Source of the DNA: Erwinia_E haradaeae_F
GTDB taxonomy: Bacteria; Pseudomonadota; Gammaproteobacteria; Enterobacterales; Enterobacteriaceae
NCBI RefSeq assembly: GCF_900698855.1
Contig: NZ_LR217698.1
Location: 496,001-560,000 of the forward strand
DNA length: 64,000 bases
Direction: 5' to 3'
Positions within the stretch are counted from its first letter, which is position 1, and every line of letters starts with the position of its first letter. Positions 9,518 to 21,567 of this stretch are shown here, in pieces. The notes beneath the pieces are model-generated. The model was not told where the DNA came from, searched no databases, and saw only the letters and a program-made list of their open reading frames with translations. The position numbers and the translations under genes are program-made.

Positions 9518-10741
9518 TTACATTACCAAATAACGAATATCAGCCATTGTGTTTTTAATCATTGTGATAAATCTTGCCCCTTCAGCCCCATCAATTACAC
9601 GATGATCAAAGGAGAGTGAGATAGGCATCATTAAGCGTGGTATAAATTTTTTACCATTCCAAACTGGTTCTATTTGAGCCTTTGAAATACCGAGAATAGC
9701 AACTTCTGGAGCATTAATAATTGGCGTAAAATAAGTAGTACCTAAACCACCAAGACTGGAAATAGTAAAACAACCTCCATGCATATCACTTGGAGCTAGT
9801 TTATTTAAACGAGCTTTTGTAGCCACTTCAGTTAGTTCATGAGCTATTTGAATAATACCTTTTGTTTTAACTGCCTGAAATACTGGAACCACTAAGCCAT
9901 TAATTGTGTCGACTGCGACCCCGATATTAATATATTTTTTTAAAATTAATGTTTGTTTATCCAAAGATAACGAGCTATTAAAGCGTGGCATTTTCTCTAA
10001 AGCTAGAGAAACAGATTTCATGATAAATGCTACTAAAGTTATTTTTACATCAAGTTTTTTTTTCGTTGCTAAATCATTTTGATGATTACGGAATATCTCT
10101 AATTCGGTAATATCTGTTTTATCAAAATGAGTTACATGCGGAATTGTTGTCCAATTACTATACAATTTTTTACCAGAAAGTTTTTGGATTCGACTGAGCT
10201 CAATTTCTTGAGTTTCGCCGAAACTATTATAGTCTATTGTTTGTAACAGAACTGGTTCTGATGGAGACTTGCTATCTTCTCCAGCTTCTTCATGATATTG
10301 AATTATATTTTTTACGTAATTCTGTATGTCTTCTTTTAAAATCCGACTTTTAGTTCCACTTCCCTCGATTTTGGATAAGTCTATACCTAATTCTCGGGCT
10401 AAACGACGAATTAGTGGAGTAGCATGAACATATTTAGTTGAAACTATTAATGATGAAGACATCATGTCTTGATCTGATGTTATGTCTAACATGTCTGATG
10501 TAGGTACATTCTCAGAATTAAAAAACATTACCAACATACCTGGACTAATTTGATCACCAATTTTAACTGTAATTTCTTTAACTGTTCCTGTCAGGGGTGA
10601 TGGAATTTCTATAGAGGCTTTTTCAGTTTCAACAGTTAAAATTGATTGATCAACTGTTACTTTATCTCCAATTTGCACGAGAATTTCGGTCACTTCTGCA
10701 GTCTTAGTTCCAATATCAGGTACGTGTATCTCAATGGTCAT
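9518..10741 (-). CDS. aceF: pyruvate dehydrogenase E2, single lipoyl domain
   Basis: E2 carries acetyl groups on lipoate and forms acetyl-CoA; it is the core of the PDH complex. The order of domains is one lipoyl domain (residues 1-75, lipoyl lysine K41 in ETEKASIEIP), a linker, the E1/E3-binding domain (about 105-143) and the acetyltransferase domain with the catalytic SFDHRVIDG (H380, D384). With 407 residues it is much shorter than E. coli AceF (630), which has three lipoyl domains. All catalytic parts remain, so it is presumably functional. It lies 12 bp downstream of aceE. Confidence 0.97.
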   Translation of the reverse strand: MTIEIHVPDIGTKTAEVTEILVQIGDKVTVDQSILTVETEKASIEIPSPLTGTVKEITVKIGDQISPGMLVMFFNSENVPTSDMLDITSDQDMMSSSLIVSTKYVHATPLIRRLARELGIDLSKIEGSGTKSRILKEDIQNYVKNIIQYHEEAGEDSKSPSEPVLLQTIDYNSFGETQEIELSRIQKLSGKKLYSNWTTIPHVTHFDKTDITELEIFRNHQNDLATKKKLDVKITLVAFIMKSVSLALEKMPRFNSSLSLDKQTLILKKYINIGVAVDTINGLVVPVFQAVKTKGIIQIAHELTEVATKARLNKLAPSDMHGGCFTISSLGGLGTTYFTPIINAPEVAILGISKAQIEPVWNGKKFIPRLMMPISLSFDHRVIDGAEGARFITMIKNTMADIRYLVM

Positions 10742-10753
10742 ATCCTATACCTC

Positions 10754-13426
10754 TTATGCTAAAGCCGGGTTGATTTTATTAGCATTAATTTCAAATTTTT
10801 CTATGGCCTCAGCTACTATTTTTTGCTTTATTTGTCCATTCTCAGCTAAAGCACTTAGGGCTGCAATTACTATGTAATAGGTATTAATTTCAAAATAATC
10901 ACGTAAGTTTTCACGGCTATCTGAAAGACCAAATCCATCAGTACCTAATACACGATATATACTGGAAGGAATAAAATTACGTACTTGTTCTGCAAATAAC
11001 TTCATATAGTCAGTAACAGCTACCACTGGTTGATCATTTAGAACCTGAGTAATGTATGGTATACGAGGTGTTGACATTGGGTGTAGCATATTCCATCTCT
11101 CACAAAGTTGACCGTTGCGAGCCAATTCTGTAAATGAGGTCACGCTATATGTTCTTGTACCAATATTATAGGTTTTTGATAATATTTGCGCTGCTATACG
11201 AACATGCCTAAGAGTAGAACCTGATCCTAAAAGCTGAATTTCTCCTGTTTTCCCTTCTATATTTTCTATCTGATATATACCTTTTCGAATACCGTATTCT
11301 GCTCCTTTTGGCATTGCTGGCATATGGTACTTTTCATTTCCTACAGTAATATAATAAAAAACATTTTCTTGTTCAGTACCATACATGCGAGTCAATCCAT
11401 CATGTATAATAACTGCTACTTCATAAGCGTAAGCTGGATCCCAAGAAATACAGTTAGGAATAGTAAGAGCTTGTATGTGGCTATGACCATCTGCATGTTG
11501 GAGTCCTTCTCCATTTAGAGTTGTGCGTCCTGAAGTTCCACCAATAAGAAAACCTCGTGCTTGCTGATCTCCGGCAGCCCAAAGAAGATCACCAATACGC
11601 TGAAAACCAAACATCGAATAATAGATATAAAATGGAATCATAGGTAAATTATTAGTGCTATAAGATGTCGCTGAGGCTAGCCAAGATGCTCCAGCTCCTA
11701 ACTCATTTATCCCTTCTTGTAGAATCTGACCTGTTGTTTCTTCTTTATAATATGCAACTTGATCGCGATCTGAAGGGCAATATTTCTGACCAGTTGAGTT
11801 ATATATTCCAATCTGACGGAATAAGCCTTCCATTCCAAACGTACGAGCTTCATCAGCAACAATTGGTACTAGTTGATCTTTAATGGAAGAGGTTTTGAGT
11901 AAAACATTGAACGTGCGTATAAAAGCAAGAGTAGTTGATATTTCTTTAGATGATTCAGATAAAACATGGTAAAATTTTTCTAATATTGGGAGATCGATAG
12001 TTGCATTAAACATTTCTCTTCGAGTGGGTAAATAGCCACCTAGTTTAATTCGCTGGTTATGAAGATAGTTGTATTCATCTGAATTTTTTTTAAACGTAAA
12101 ATAGGGTAAATTTTTAATTTGATCATTATTAATAGGAATATTTAAACGGTCACGTATATAATGTAGATTCTCTATACTCATCTGTTTTATCTGATGTGCT
12201 GTATTTTTACCTTCAGCAATTTCACCCATTCCATAGCCCTTAATAGTATGAGCCAAAATTATTACGGGTTGACCTTCAGTTTCTTTTGCTTTTTTCAGTG
12301 CAGCATAGATTTTTTTCGGATCATGACCGCCTCGATCTAGGGACCAAATTTCATCGTTGGTCATATTTTCTACTAGTTTTAATGTTTCTGGATACTTTCC
12401 GAAAAAATGTTGACGTATATAGTTTCCATTTTTAGATTTAAAAGTCTGGTAGTCTCCGTCCACAGTTTGATTCATTAATTGAACTAATTTACCGCTAGTA
12501 TCTTGACGGAATAGTGGATCCCATTTGCTACCCCAAATTACTTTAATTACCTTCCATCCTGCCCCTGAAAAGATTCCTTCTAGTTCGTTAATTATTTTTC
12601 CATTTCCTATAACCGGACCATCTAATCGTTGAAGATTGCAATTAATGATAAAAATTAAGTTATCTAATTTTTCTCGGGTTGCTATGGTAATAGCACCCTT
12701 GGATTCTGGCTCATCCATTTCGCCATCACCAAGAAAAGCATAAACTGTTTGTTTAGATGTATCTTTTAGCTTTCGGTTGAGAAGGTATTTTAAAAATTTA
12801 GCTTGATAAATAGCGCCTACAGCACCTAATCCCATGGATACAGTTGGAAATTGCCAGAAGTTAGGCATTAGTTGGGGATGTGGGTAAGATGGTAACCCAC
12901 ACCCTTTGGTTTCTTGACGAAAATTGTTCATTTGTTGCTCACTAAGACGTCCTTCAAGAAAGGCGCGAGCATATATACCTGGAGAAGAATGCCCCTGAAA
13001 ATAAACGAGATCACCACCATCTTTTGTAGTGCTTGCTCGGAAAAAATGATTAAAACATACTTCATATAAAACTGAGGCAGATTGAAAAGAAGCTAGATGC
13101 CCACCTAATCCTAGATTTTTTTGTGAAGCTCTCAAAACAGTAATAATTGCATTCCACCGTACTGCGGAACAAATACGATTTTCTAAAATAATATCGCCTG
13201 GATATGCTGGTTCATCTTGTACAGGAATAGAATTTACATAGGGATTATTGCGATTATTCAATTGATGATTAGGTATTTCTACACCATTTTCATGAGCAAC
13301 TTTTAATACTTGATTAATCAAATATTGCGTACGTTCAGAACCTTCTGAATGTATCACTGATTTAATTGAGTCTATCCAATCATTAGTTTCGGTCGGATCT
13401 GAGTCATAATATAAGCGTTCTGACAT
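10754..13426 (-). CDS. aceE: pyruvate dehydrogenase E1
   Basis: This homodimeric E1 decarboxylates pyruvate with thiamine diphosphate and reductively acetylates lipoyl-E2. At 890 residues it is close to E. coli AceE (887) and collinear with it. The ThDP motif GDGEMDEPE...INCN lies around residues 230-262, and the second half has the conserved GFQRIGDLLWAAGDQQARGF and GTSGRTTLNGEGLQH segments. An AAGGA site precedes the ATG. It is the first gene of the aceE-aceF-lpd operon. In E. coli pdhR sits upstream; none is seen in the 1.5-kb spacer here, so PdhR control is probably lost. Confidence 0.98.
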   Translation of the reverse strand: MSERLYYDSDPTETNDWIDSIKSVIHSEGSERTQYLINQVLKVAHENGVEIPNHQLNNRNNPYVNSIPVQDEPAYPGDIILENRICSAVRWNAIITVLRASQKNLGLGGHLASFQSASVLYEVCFNHFFRASTTKDGGDLVYFQGHSSPGIYARAFLEGRLSEQQMNNFRQETKGCGLPSYPHPQLMPNFWQFPTVSMGLGAVGAIYQAKFLKYLLNRKLKDTSKQTVYAFLGDGEMDEPESKGAITIATREKLDNLIFIINCNLQRLDGPVIGNGKIINELEGIFSGAGWKVIKVIWGSKWDPLFRQDTSGKLVQLMNQTVDGDYQTFKSKNGNYIRQHFFGKYPETLKLVENMTNDEIWSLDRGGHDPKKIYAALKKAKETEGQPVIILAHTIKGYGMGEIAEGKNTAHQIKQMSIENLHYIRDRLNIPINNDQIKNLPYFTFKKNSDEYNYLHNQRIKLGGYLPTRREMFNATIDLPILEKFYHVLSESSKEISTTLAFIRTFNVLLKTSSIKDQLVPIVADEARTFGMEGLFRQIGIYNSTGQKYCPSDRDQVAYYKEETTGQILQEGINELGAGASWLASATSYSTNNLPMIPFYIYYSMFGFQRIGDLLWAAGDQQARGFLIGGTSGRTTLNGEGLQHADGHSHIQALTIPNCISWDPAYAYEVAVIIHDGLTRMYGTEQENVFYYITVGNEKYHMPAMPKGAEYGIRKGIYQIENIEGKTGEIQLLGSGSTLRHVRIAAQILSKTYNIGTRTYSVTSFTELARNGQLCERWNMLHPMSTPRIPYITQVLNDQPVVAVTDYMKLFAEQVRNFIPSSIYRVLGTDGFGLSDSRENLRDYFEINTYYIVIAALSALAENGQIKQKIVAEAIEKFEINANKINPALA

Positions 13427-14924
13427 AGGGATCTTCCTTGTTTCTATTTAATTAACGTTATAACATTTAAAGAAGTTGTTTCTATTGTTATTTATAAGAA
13501 GACTGGATTAATAAATGTCTTAGTGGCTTTTCATAGCCATATTGACTTAGAAGTCCTTAGAGTCTGTAATTATTAAAAGAATCTGTAATTCAATAAATAT
13601 TGATATACTTATATTCTAGTATTCATATATCTTAAGTTAAGCGTTATTGTCTAGATTAAATCAAAAATTAAATACGGATATTTGTAGATGGATCTAATGA
13701 TTTTATATATACAAATTTTTTATTTATATAATCTTGATGAATTTAAGGAGAACAATGGGATATATAGATTTTATTGTTTAAGCTTACAAAATATTTATGA
13801 TTATTACTTAAATAAATTTTTCTAATTTAATTCATTAATTTTTTCGTTGTTTAATGTACTACTGTTGTACAAGCTATTTTCTTATTTAAGGTATATTACT
13901 ATTATATTAGACTTACTAATTTATTAATCTTTTCTTACTCAAGAAAATTAAATAAGTAGAGTTTTTAATATTAATATTGATAAAAATTATTTATGACACA
14001 TATGTTTACATATGATGTAGTTAAATTTTCTATGGAACATTTAACTATGATAAGTAATATTTATATATAGAAGTTTTTATAATCAACGGTATATCTGTTG
14101 TATATGTTAATGTGTTTTCTCTTTTTTAAAGTTATTGCATTGTTTATATGCACTAATCTAGTAATTATGTAAATTACTTATATGACAAGCTTATACCATA
14201 TATGACACTTTAGGATAGAGGTGTTTATTAGATGATTACAGGAGTGTTATAATGACAATATGAATGAAAACTAATATTTTAATAAAACTATAGTAGATAG
14301 TAGAATAGAGTAACACAATAAAGTTATTACTAGCATGTATTTAAATTTAAATGATGACCGTTTGTTTATTTGAGTTTTATTGCCATCTCATATAACGTTC
14401 AAATTAGAGCTTAAACGTTATATTTATAACAGTATTTTGATGATGAGTTTTTCATCTAGTAAATATCACATATAAGAAACCTGCTTAGAAGGTTAGAAGA
14501 TATTTAATTATCTTGTAAAGCCAATACACAATAATATTCAACATCTAAAATATTGAAATATAATCATCATATAACATAATCCTTATCCTAATAGATATTA
14601 AACTCTATTTCCAACTATATTCTATCTAATATATAATGTTTCGATATATTTGAACAGAATTATTCAATGCCTCTTAATAACTATCTATAAATAGATTAGT
14701 TGAATTTTATAGATTAGAGAATTAATGAGTGCAATTATTAATACTGTTGCGTTAAACATAATATGCGTTTTTTTAAAAAAAATTAACATAGTATAGTTCA
14801 TTATCTTAATAGATGTATCATTTATTATATAATATAGATATTATAATTTATTCTATTTAATCTGTTATTTGAAAAAATTATGACTATGATTGGTAAAATC
14901 ATTTTTAGGCATTATTGGTAAGTT
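13427..14924. other. non-coding spacer aceE-ubiD
   Basis: About 1.5 kb between divergent genes. Very AT-rich with stops in all frames and no recognisable pdhR, aroP or other remnant. It must contain the aceE and ubiD promoters but I cannot place them confidently. Confidence 0.6.
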
Positions 14925-16388
14925 ATGAGACATAAAGACCTACGAGAATTTATTTCTTTCTTAGAAGAGAAAGGAGAATTGAGACGTATTAAACAAGTAA
15001 TTGATCCTCATCTTGAAATGACTGAAGTTTCTGATCGTGTCTTACAGATCGGTGGACCAGCTTTATTATTCGAGAACCCTAAGGGTTATGACATGCCAGT
15101 TTTATGCAATTTATTTGGCACAGTTAATCGTGTCGCAATGGGAATGGGTAAAACAGATGTGAAATCTTTGCGTGAAGTAGGGCGTTTGATTGCTTTTCTT
15201 AAAGAGCCTGATCCCCTTTGTGGTTTTCGTGATTTTTATAACAAAATTCCACACTGGAAGCAAGCGCTTAACATGACAACAAAGCGTCTTCGTTATGCCC
15301 CTTGTCAAGAGCAGGTCTGCTGCGGAAAAGATGTTGATTTAACGCGCTTTCCAATAATGAAGTGCTGGCCTGGCGATATTGCACCATTGGTCACATGGGG
15401 ATTAACGATCACACGGGGGCCAAATAAGGAAAGACAGAATCTCGCCATTTACCGTCAACAAATCATAAGTACTAATAAGCTTATTATACGATGGTTACCT
15501 CATCGTAGTGGTGCATTAGATTTTCGAGATTGGAATCAAAAATATATTGAGAGGCGTTTTCCAGTATCTGTAGCACTTGGAGCTGATCCAGCTACCATAC
15601 TTGGAGCAGTAGCACCAATTCCAGATACATTTTCAGAATATTCATTTTCTGGGCTCATACGCGGGGCTCACACTGAAGTTGTTAAGTGTATATCTAATGA
15701 TTTAGAGGTACCAGCTAGAGCAGAAATAATTTTAGAAGGATATATTGAACCGGGTGAAACAGCACCTGAAGGTCCTTATGGTGATCATACTGGATATTAT
15801 AATGAAATAGATGAGTTCCCTGTTCTAACGGTTACGCATATTACACAGCGTCGTTCAGCAATTTACCATTCTACTTATACTGGACGTCCTCCAGACGAAC
15901 CTTCAGTCTTAGGTGTAGCACTTAATGAAGTTTTTATACCTATTTTACAAAAACAGTTTCCAGAAATTATTGATTTTTATTTACCACCCGAGGGTTGTTC
16001 CTATCGTCTAGCTATCTTAACAATTAAAAAGAAATATATTGGTCATGCAAAAGTAATCATGATGGGAGTATGGTCATTTCTTCGGCAATTTATGTACACG
16101 AAATTTATCATCATCTGTGATGATGATATTAATGCTCGAGATTGGAAGGACGTGATTTGGGCAATAACTACGAGAACAGATCCGTTACGTGATACAATGA
16201 TACTAGATAAAATGCCAATTGATTATCTTGATTTTTCTTCACCTATTTCCGGATTAGGATCAAAAATTGGGATAGATGCAACTAATAAATGGGAGGGTGA
16301 AACTCAACGAACTTGGGGAACGCCTATCAAAAAAGACCCTGTTGTCACCGCTCGTATCGATGAAATTTGGGATTCCTTGGATATATGA
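14925..16388 (+). CDS. ubiD: 4-hydroxy-3-polyprenylbenzoate decarboxylase
   Basis: UbiD uses prenylated FMN (made by UbiX) to decarboxylate the polyprenylated ring intermediate in ubiquinone synthesis. The 487 residues follow E. coli UbiD (497) closely: GGPALLFENPKGY, PFG-type FGTVNRVAMGMG, the RQNLAIYRQQ flavin-site segment, and EGPYGDHTGYYNE with its catalytic acidic residues. The end is about ten residues short of E. coli, beyond the conserved core. It stands alone: rfaH and fre, its usual neighbours, are absent, and over 5 kb of desert follows. Ubiquinone points to aerobic respiration. Confidence 0.97.
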   Translation: MRHKDLREFISFLEEKGELRRIKQVIDPHLEMTEVSDRVLQIGGPALLFENPKGYDMPVLCNLFGTVNRVAMGMGKTDVKSLREVGRLIAFLKEPDPLCGFRDFYNKIPHWKQALNMTTKRLRYAPCQEQVCCGKDVDLTRFPIMKCWPGDIAPLVTWGLTITRGPNKERQNLAIYRQQIISTNKLIIRWLPHRSGALDFRDWNQKYIERRFPVSVALGADPATILGAVAPIPDTFSEYSFSGLIRGAHTEVVKCISNDLEVPARAEIILEGYIEPGETAPEGPYGDHTGYYNEIDEFPVLTVTHITQRRSAIYHSTYTGRPPDEPSVLGVALNEVFIPILQKQFPEIIDFYLPPEGCSYRLAILTIKKKYIGHAKVIMMGVWSFLRQFMYTKFIIICDDDINARDWKDVIWAITTRTDPLRDTMILDKMPIDYLDFSSPISGLGSKIGIDATNKWEGETQRTWGTPIKKDPVVTARIDEIWDSLDI

Positions 16389-19188
16389 ATACATAATCCA
16401 GAAATTCTGGCATTCTAATTATACAAATATGCAATAACTTAATTAGAAGTTCTAATTATCATTTTAATCCGTTAAGTGTTTTTAAATCCTTGTTATCATA
16501 ATAACAGGTCGCGTCTCATTTAAATTAAAGAAAAAAAGGACAGCTTACAAAGATAGCTATGGATATAATTAGTTTTTTCTTATTTTTTTTAAATTATCTT
16601 TACTATATTGGTCTTTTAGTTATATCAAAGATATTTCTATATATATTATATCAATTGCACATTCAGAAATCTTTATGAATTAGGTTTATTTGGATAAACT
16701 TAATATCCATAAGATTTATTTTCAGATTATGCCTATCTTAAAAAAGATGAAGACTGTGTAAGTCATCAAACCATTCCTATGACTATATTTCGAAAAATAT
16801 TATACCGTTCGATTAGTGTATAACGTTCTATATTAGATAGTTTTAATATAGTTAGTATAATAATAAATGTTTATGTAATTTATATATAGCTAAGAATATT
16901 TATTTTTTAGCTATATTTTATTATTTTATTCAGGATAGTTAGAATTTAATTATTCTACAATATGGAATTAATAAAAAAATAAATTTTTATACTTTTACTT
17001 CAGAGATCTAATTTAATCATAGTATTTCTTTTGATCAAGAGTATTTATTTTAATAATGTTCAAATATCTAATCTATAATAGATATAGATCTATCTCAACA
17101 TATCATTAGTTTTGCAATGATAAAATTTGTCTAATTATTTCTTATTTAGAAAAATTTAAAATTGAGAATAAATCTTTAATTTGTAACACAATTTTATTTT
17201 GTATTTTTCATGACGAGTTATTATTTTTATATATTGATTTTACTATGCCTCTTTCTATAAATAGAGTAGTGTAATATATTACGATTAATCTCAATTTCTA
17301 TATAAATCAATCTAACGTTTTGTTCTCTTATAACAAGATAAAAAATATAAATAAGTTTATATAATTAATTTTAATAATTTTTACAAAGTTTGAATAGGTT
17401 TAAACTTACCCAGTTAAATTAATAAAAAATTTCCATAAGAAATAAATCTTATGTGTTTAAAATATAATTAATAGATACTATGGTTATTTTATAAAAAATC
17501 TCAAATAATTTGAGATATAGAAATTTTATTCTTATTGTTAGTAACAATGTTGGAAATATACTAAAATAAAAGTAATCTAGATGATTTAATATAAATGTAA
17601 TATAAATGGCGCATATGTACAAAACATATAGTTTTTTAGATATATAGGTGATTATCTAATATATTACTAATATAGTTCTATAATTATAGATATTAATGTA
17701 TCTGGTATGAAATAATTATATGTATGTAATACGAGTGTTCTCTAATATGAGATTTATATTATTAAATTTTCTGACGTTCTGATGTTATAGTCTCCTACAC
17801 AGTCTTGTTATAACTAAGATTAAAATGGTATAAAGGAATTAATAATATAGAATTTAAGTTACCTCGTCTAATAATTAACAAACCTAATATAGTCGTCATA
17901 AAATAATAGATATCCATCTTCTTATGAGAAGATATCAAAATAAAAAATAATTTTTTCTTTTTATAATTAGTCTAATATCTAAAATTTAGATGCGTGAAGA
18001 TAACAATTACTCAATTAATGATCGGCATAGATACAATCACGTTCATAAAAAAACATCATTAGGTAATAAATCATTAATAAGCAAATAAAATATAGTAAAG
18101 AGTTATAAGAATATAACTTCCCTTAATAGGAACTTTACATTCGTTTATTTTTAATAGTTATAACGATGTATTCTCTTGTTCTATCAAATTAAGAAGAAAG
18201 CAATAGTTATAATACACGTAATTATTGTAATCTCATAATAGAAAATTAGAATAATAATATTTAGAATATTTATTTTTAAGTAAATAAGTAATCTTATTAC
18301 AGCATAGACAAAACAGAATAATATCTGTAATTTATTGATTTTACGGAAGAAGAATTAACTAAATAGTTAAAGATTCTACGTAAAAAAATAAGGATCAGAC
18401 ATGTTGCTTAAGTTATAGAGTCTGAAATATTGTTTGGGCTTATTAGATGTAACTTCTATAATCCTAATTTATTTAATACTATTAGATGAGAACATGACAG
18501 TAATAATGATTATTACTCATTGAGTAAGATTATGAGAGGAAATCGACTATATTTTCAAATAGAAACTTTCTGTATTTAGGTCATTGTGGTTTTTTTGGGG
18601 TTATCTAATGTATAGATAAGATCATAGTGACTATTTCTATAACTTTAAACAACAATAAACCAAAATTCTATTTTATTTAAAATTTTAAGTTGAGAAGAAT
18701 TAGGTATAATTTATTAATTTAAATCATATAGGAGTAGGTATCTCATTTAGGATATTTAGAAATCAAAGATAAATCTACTTATCTATTTCAGTAAGTTCAG
18801 TTATAGAAACTAGATTATATAATATTAAGCTGATACCACCAGAAATAAAATCAATACAGTCACTCCAATATTTATAGGGAAAATAACTCAACTTGTCTAA
18901 ATTTTGTTATTCTACGACTATATTTTTAAGTTGATCTGTAATTTAAAAAAGATAATATATCAAGTTATTGTATAGTCTAAGATCACGTCTAGACCAGAAT
19001 AAATAAATCATCTCTTTATTTCGTACAAATAGCACTATCTCGATTATACTATCTAATTTTATTAATTGAAGATGTCGATTTTTCAATCTCCGAAAAGAAT
19101 ATCCATTTTCCTTTTATTGATGCATCTTTCGCTTACTCAATATAATCAAGGTTGTAATAGACTTGATGATATGATTACTCATTCTTCT

Positions 19189-19219
19189 AATAAGATAATG
19201 AGATAATAAGATAATGAGA
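19189..19219. repeat. tandem direct repeat, 16-bp period
   Basis: AATAAGATAATGAGA occurs at 19189-19203 and again at 19205-19219, both perfect. It sits in non-coding DNA and looks like a slippage duplication. Confidence 0.7.
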
Positions 19220-19532
19220 AGGTAGGCTTACTAAAATAGTAAATTTTGTATAAAAATTATATTTTTGAATGGTATTAAAGATAATATCTTTAATTTCATA
19301 GATAATTTTATTATCTACAAAACTTTCTAATTAAAATACATCAATGTATTTATAGCATTATTCAATATAATTTACTGATCTGAGATCATTATAAAACGGT
19401 AGATTTGATTAATCTATATAATTCAAAAGAGATTAATAAATTAAAATTTAACAAATATGTTATAGAAAGTATTGAATGTATTATTCATATTTTATTCCAA
19501 TCTATCTACTATAATAGCATAGATTAATTATT

Positions 19533-19559
19533 CTGCATGGCTTAGAATAAGCCATGCAG
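19533..19559 (+). terminator. isolated strong hairpin with T-tract
   Basis: A perfect 12-bp stem (CTGCATGGCTTA with TAAGCCATGCAG), GAA loop, then ATCTTTT. It reads as an intrinsic terminator on the plus strand, but the nearest upstream annotated plus-strand gene (ubiD) ends about 3.1 kb earlier. Its roughly 50% GC stem contrasts sharply with the surrounding sequence. It could end an unrecognised RNA or be a relic. Confidence 0.55.
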
Positions 19560-21567
19560 ATCTTTTAAAATTGATGAAAGTAGTATAATTTCATAGCTAT
19601 TGATCGTTATCGGTCTTTTCTAAATATATGATATATTAGTTTAATATCATAACGAGATTATATTTGATATAATTAGAATTTTCCATTTATATATAGTAGT
19701 ACGTAACGCATATTAAAATTTATGATTTTTTCTTTAATCAAGAAGGTATTTCCATAGTTGTTCTTTTTTGTCTCATTATGTCGACTGATTTCAATTAGTA
19801 TACATTATAGTTAATAGTTAGCACAATAAAAAGGCATTTTATGTAACAATGAGAGCTAGAAATTTTTTAAATATCATTTTTTATGATAATATATTTGATC
19901 ATAAATTGTATAGAACTAAGCTATATTACATTTTGAATAATTATTTCTAGTGTTTGAAGGTTTTATTTTTTATTAATTATAGTATTTTCGGTAAAATTTT
20001 CTGTGAAAAATCGATATTTACTGCATTGATCGAAATAAATTTATATCTTATCCAAAAATCTTAGAAGTTTATTGTAGAATATTGCATAAAAGTTTTAAAC
20101 TTTTCCTCTAAACTACATAGTTCATTGAATCAGAACCCATATCATCTTATAAATGATCAAGTATAGTATAACACTTCAATGCATATTTTGATTAATCATA
20201 ACTATATATTAGACAATCAATATTCTATTTTATTCGTAAAGTTAGAGAAACCAAGGTTAGTATTTATAAAATAATGTTATTTATATGTATCAATTTTAGA
20301 CCAAGTTAGATGACTAACAAGAACAATGGATAATATCTATATATTAAATATAGATTTATATTTAATTTTGTGAAAAACAAGCTTTATAATAATTTTTTAT
20401 CAAAAAAACACATATATGTTTTTAAATAAACAACAGCATACTATAATAGTTGGTGAAATCAGATTAATATATCTATATACATACAGTGCATATCATTAAT
20501 TAATTGAATAAAAATTATTTTTATTTATCTTGGAATCATTATGATCGTTGTTTTTCTATAATTAGATAGAATAGGTCCATAATTAGTTTTTTTAAATGTC
20601 AATATCAGAATGATACATAGATTCTTTATGGAAAGGCATAAATCTAAGTTGAGTTACTTATTAAGTTATATTAAAATATTAATGCAATCAACGTCTTCTA
20701 CTATGTAGATAGAATATGAATTTAACAACAATAAATCTTTATTCGCACATAACCCATATAACTTCATTTAGGAGTGATATTGATATATATTTCAGAGCTT
20801 TTAGTTACATTTTATTGAATCTAATACTCTAATAATCTCTTACAAGAGATAGTTGTTATTATGTATAATCAATTCGGTGACAAAAAGTTTATATTCATAA
20901 TCTGATGACTGAAATAAATTAATTTTTAATTATTTAGTGATAATACAAAGATAAATATATCGAAGTAATAATATGACATATTTAATTAATATTAGAACGC
21001 ATTAAGTAAATAATCTTTCTAAATAATCCAAATTTTTAGTATTAATCGTATATTGAAATGGATGCATAGTAGTTTTATATATCTATAGCGTATGGTGTAG
21101 ATATATTTTTATTTTTAGACAGTTATACTAATAACACTATATTAGAACTAATTCTACATAATTAAAAAATTAATTTTTAGCATTCAATATCAAGATCTCT
21201 TCCCTAAGAAATGAGTTTATGTGAAGATAAATAATCTTAATGATCTTTAAATATATCAGATTTATTTTAAAGCTTATAGAACCACTAAGGATTATTAAAA
21301 TAATCAAAATTGACTCTACCTATAAGTTTGGGTGATCATTATCAAATCTAGTATTGATTACCTTATGCTGATTTAAAATAATTTAATATGATTACAATCA
21401 TTAAGTAATCGCATTACTATACGATATCTTTATTTATGTTTTATAAAAATTTTAATTTAGAATAGAAAAAATATGGATTCTATCTTAAATAAAATAGATG
21501 TTACTGAACATATGGATATTAAATATAATAGGGTCTCAGTTACCATCTTTGATATGTATAGAAACAA

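Larger units (their letters stand above)
16389..21567. other. 5.2-kb non-coding desert
   Basis: The longest gene-free stretch in the window. No ORF of note on either strand, very high AT, and short runs and inverted repeats throughout. Just after ubiD are two small inverted repeats (16398-16410, and AATTAGAA/TTCTAATT at 16441-16457). A strong hairpin stands out at 19533-19559 and a short tandem repeat at 19189-19219. I recognise no tmRNA, RNase P RNA, SRP RNA or 6S RNA signature. It is probably fully eroded former genes. Confidence 0.65.
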
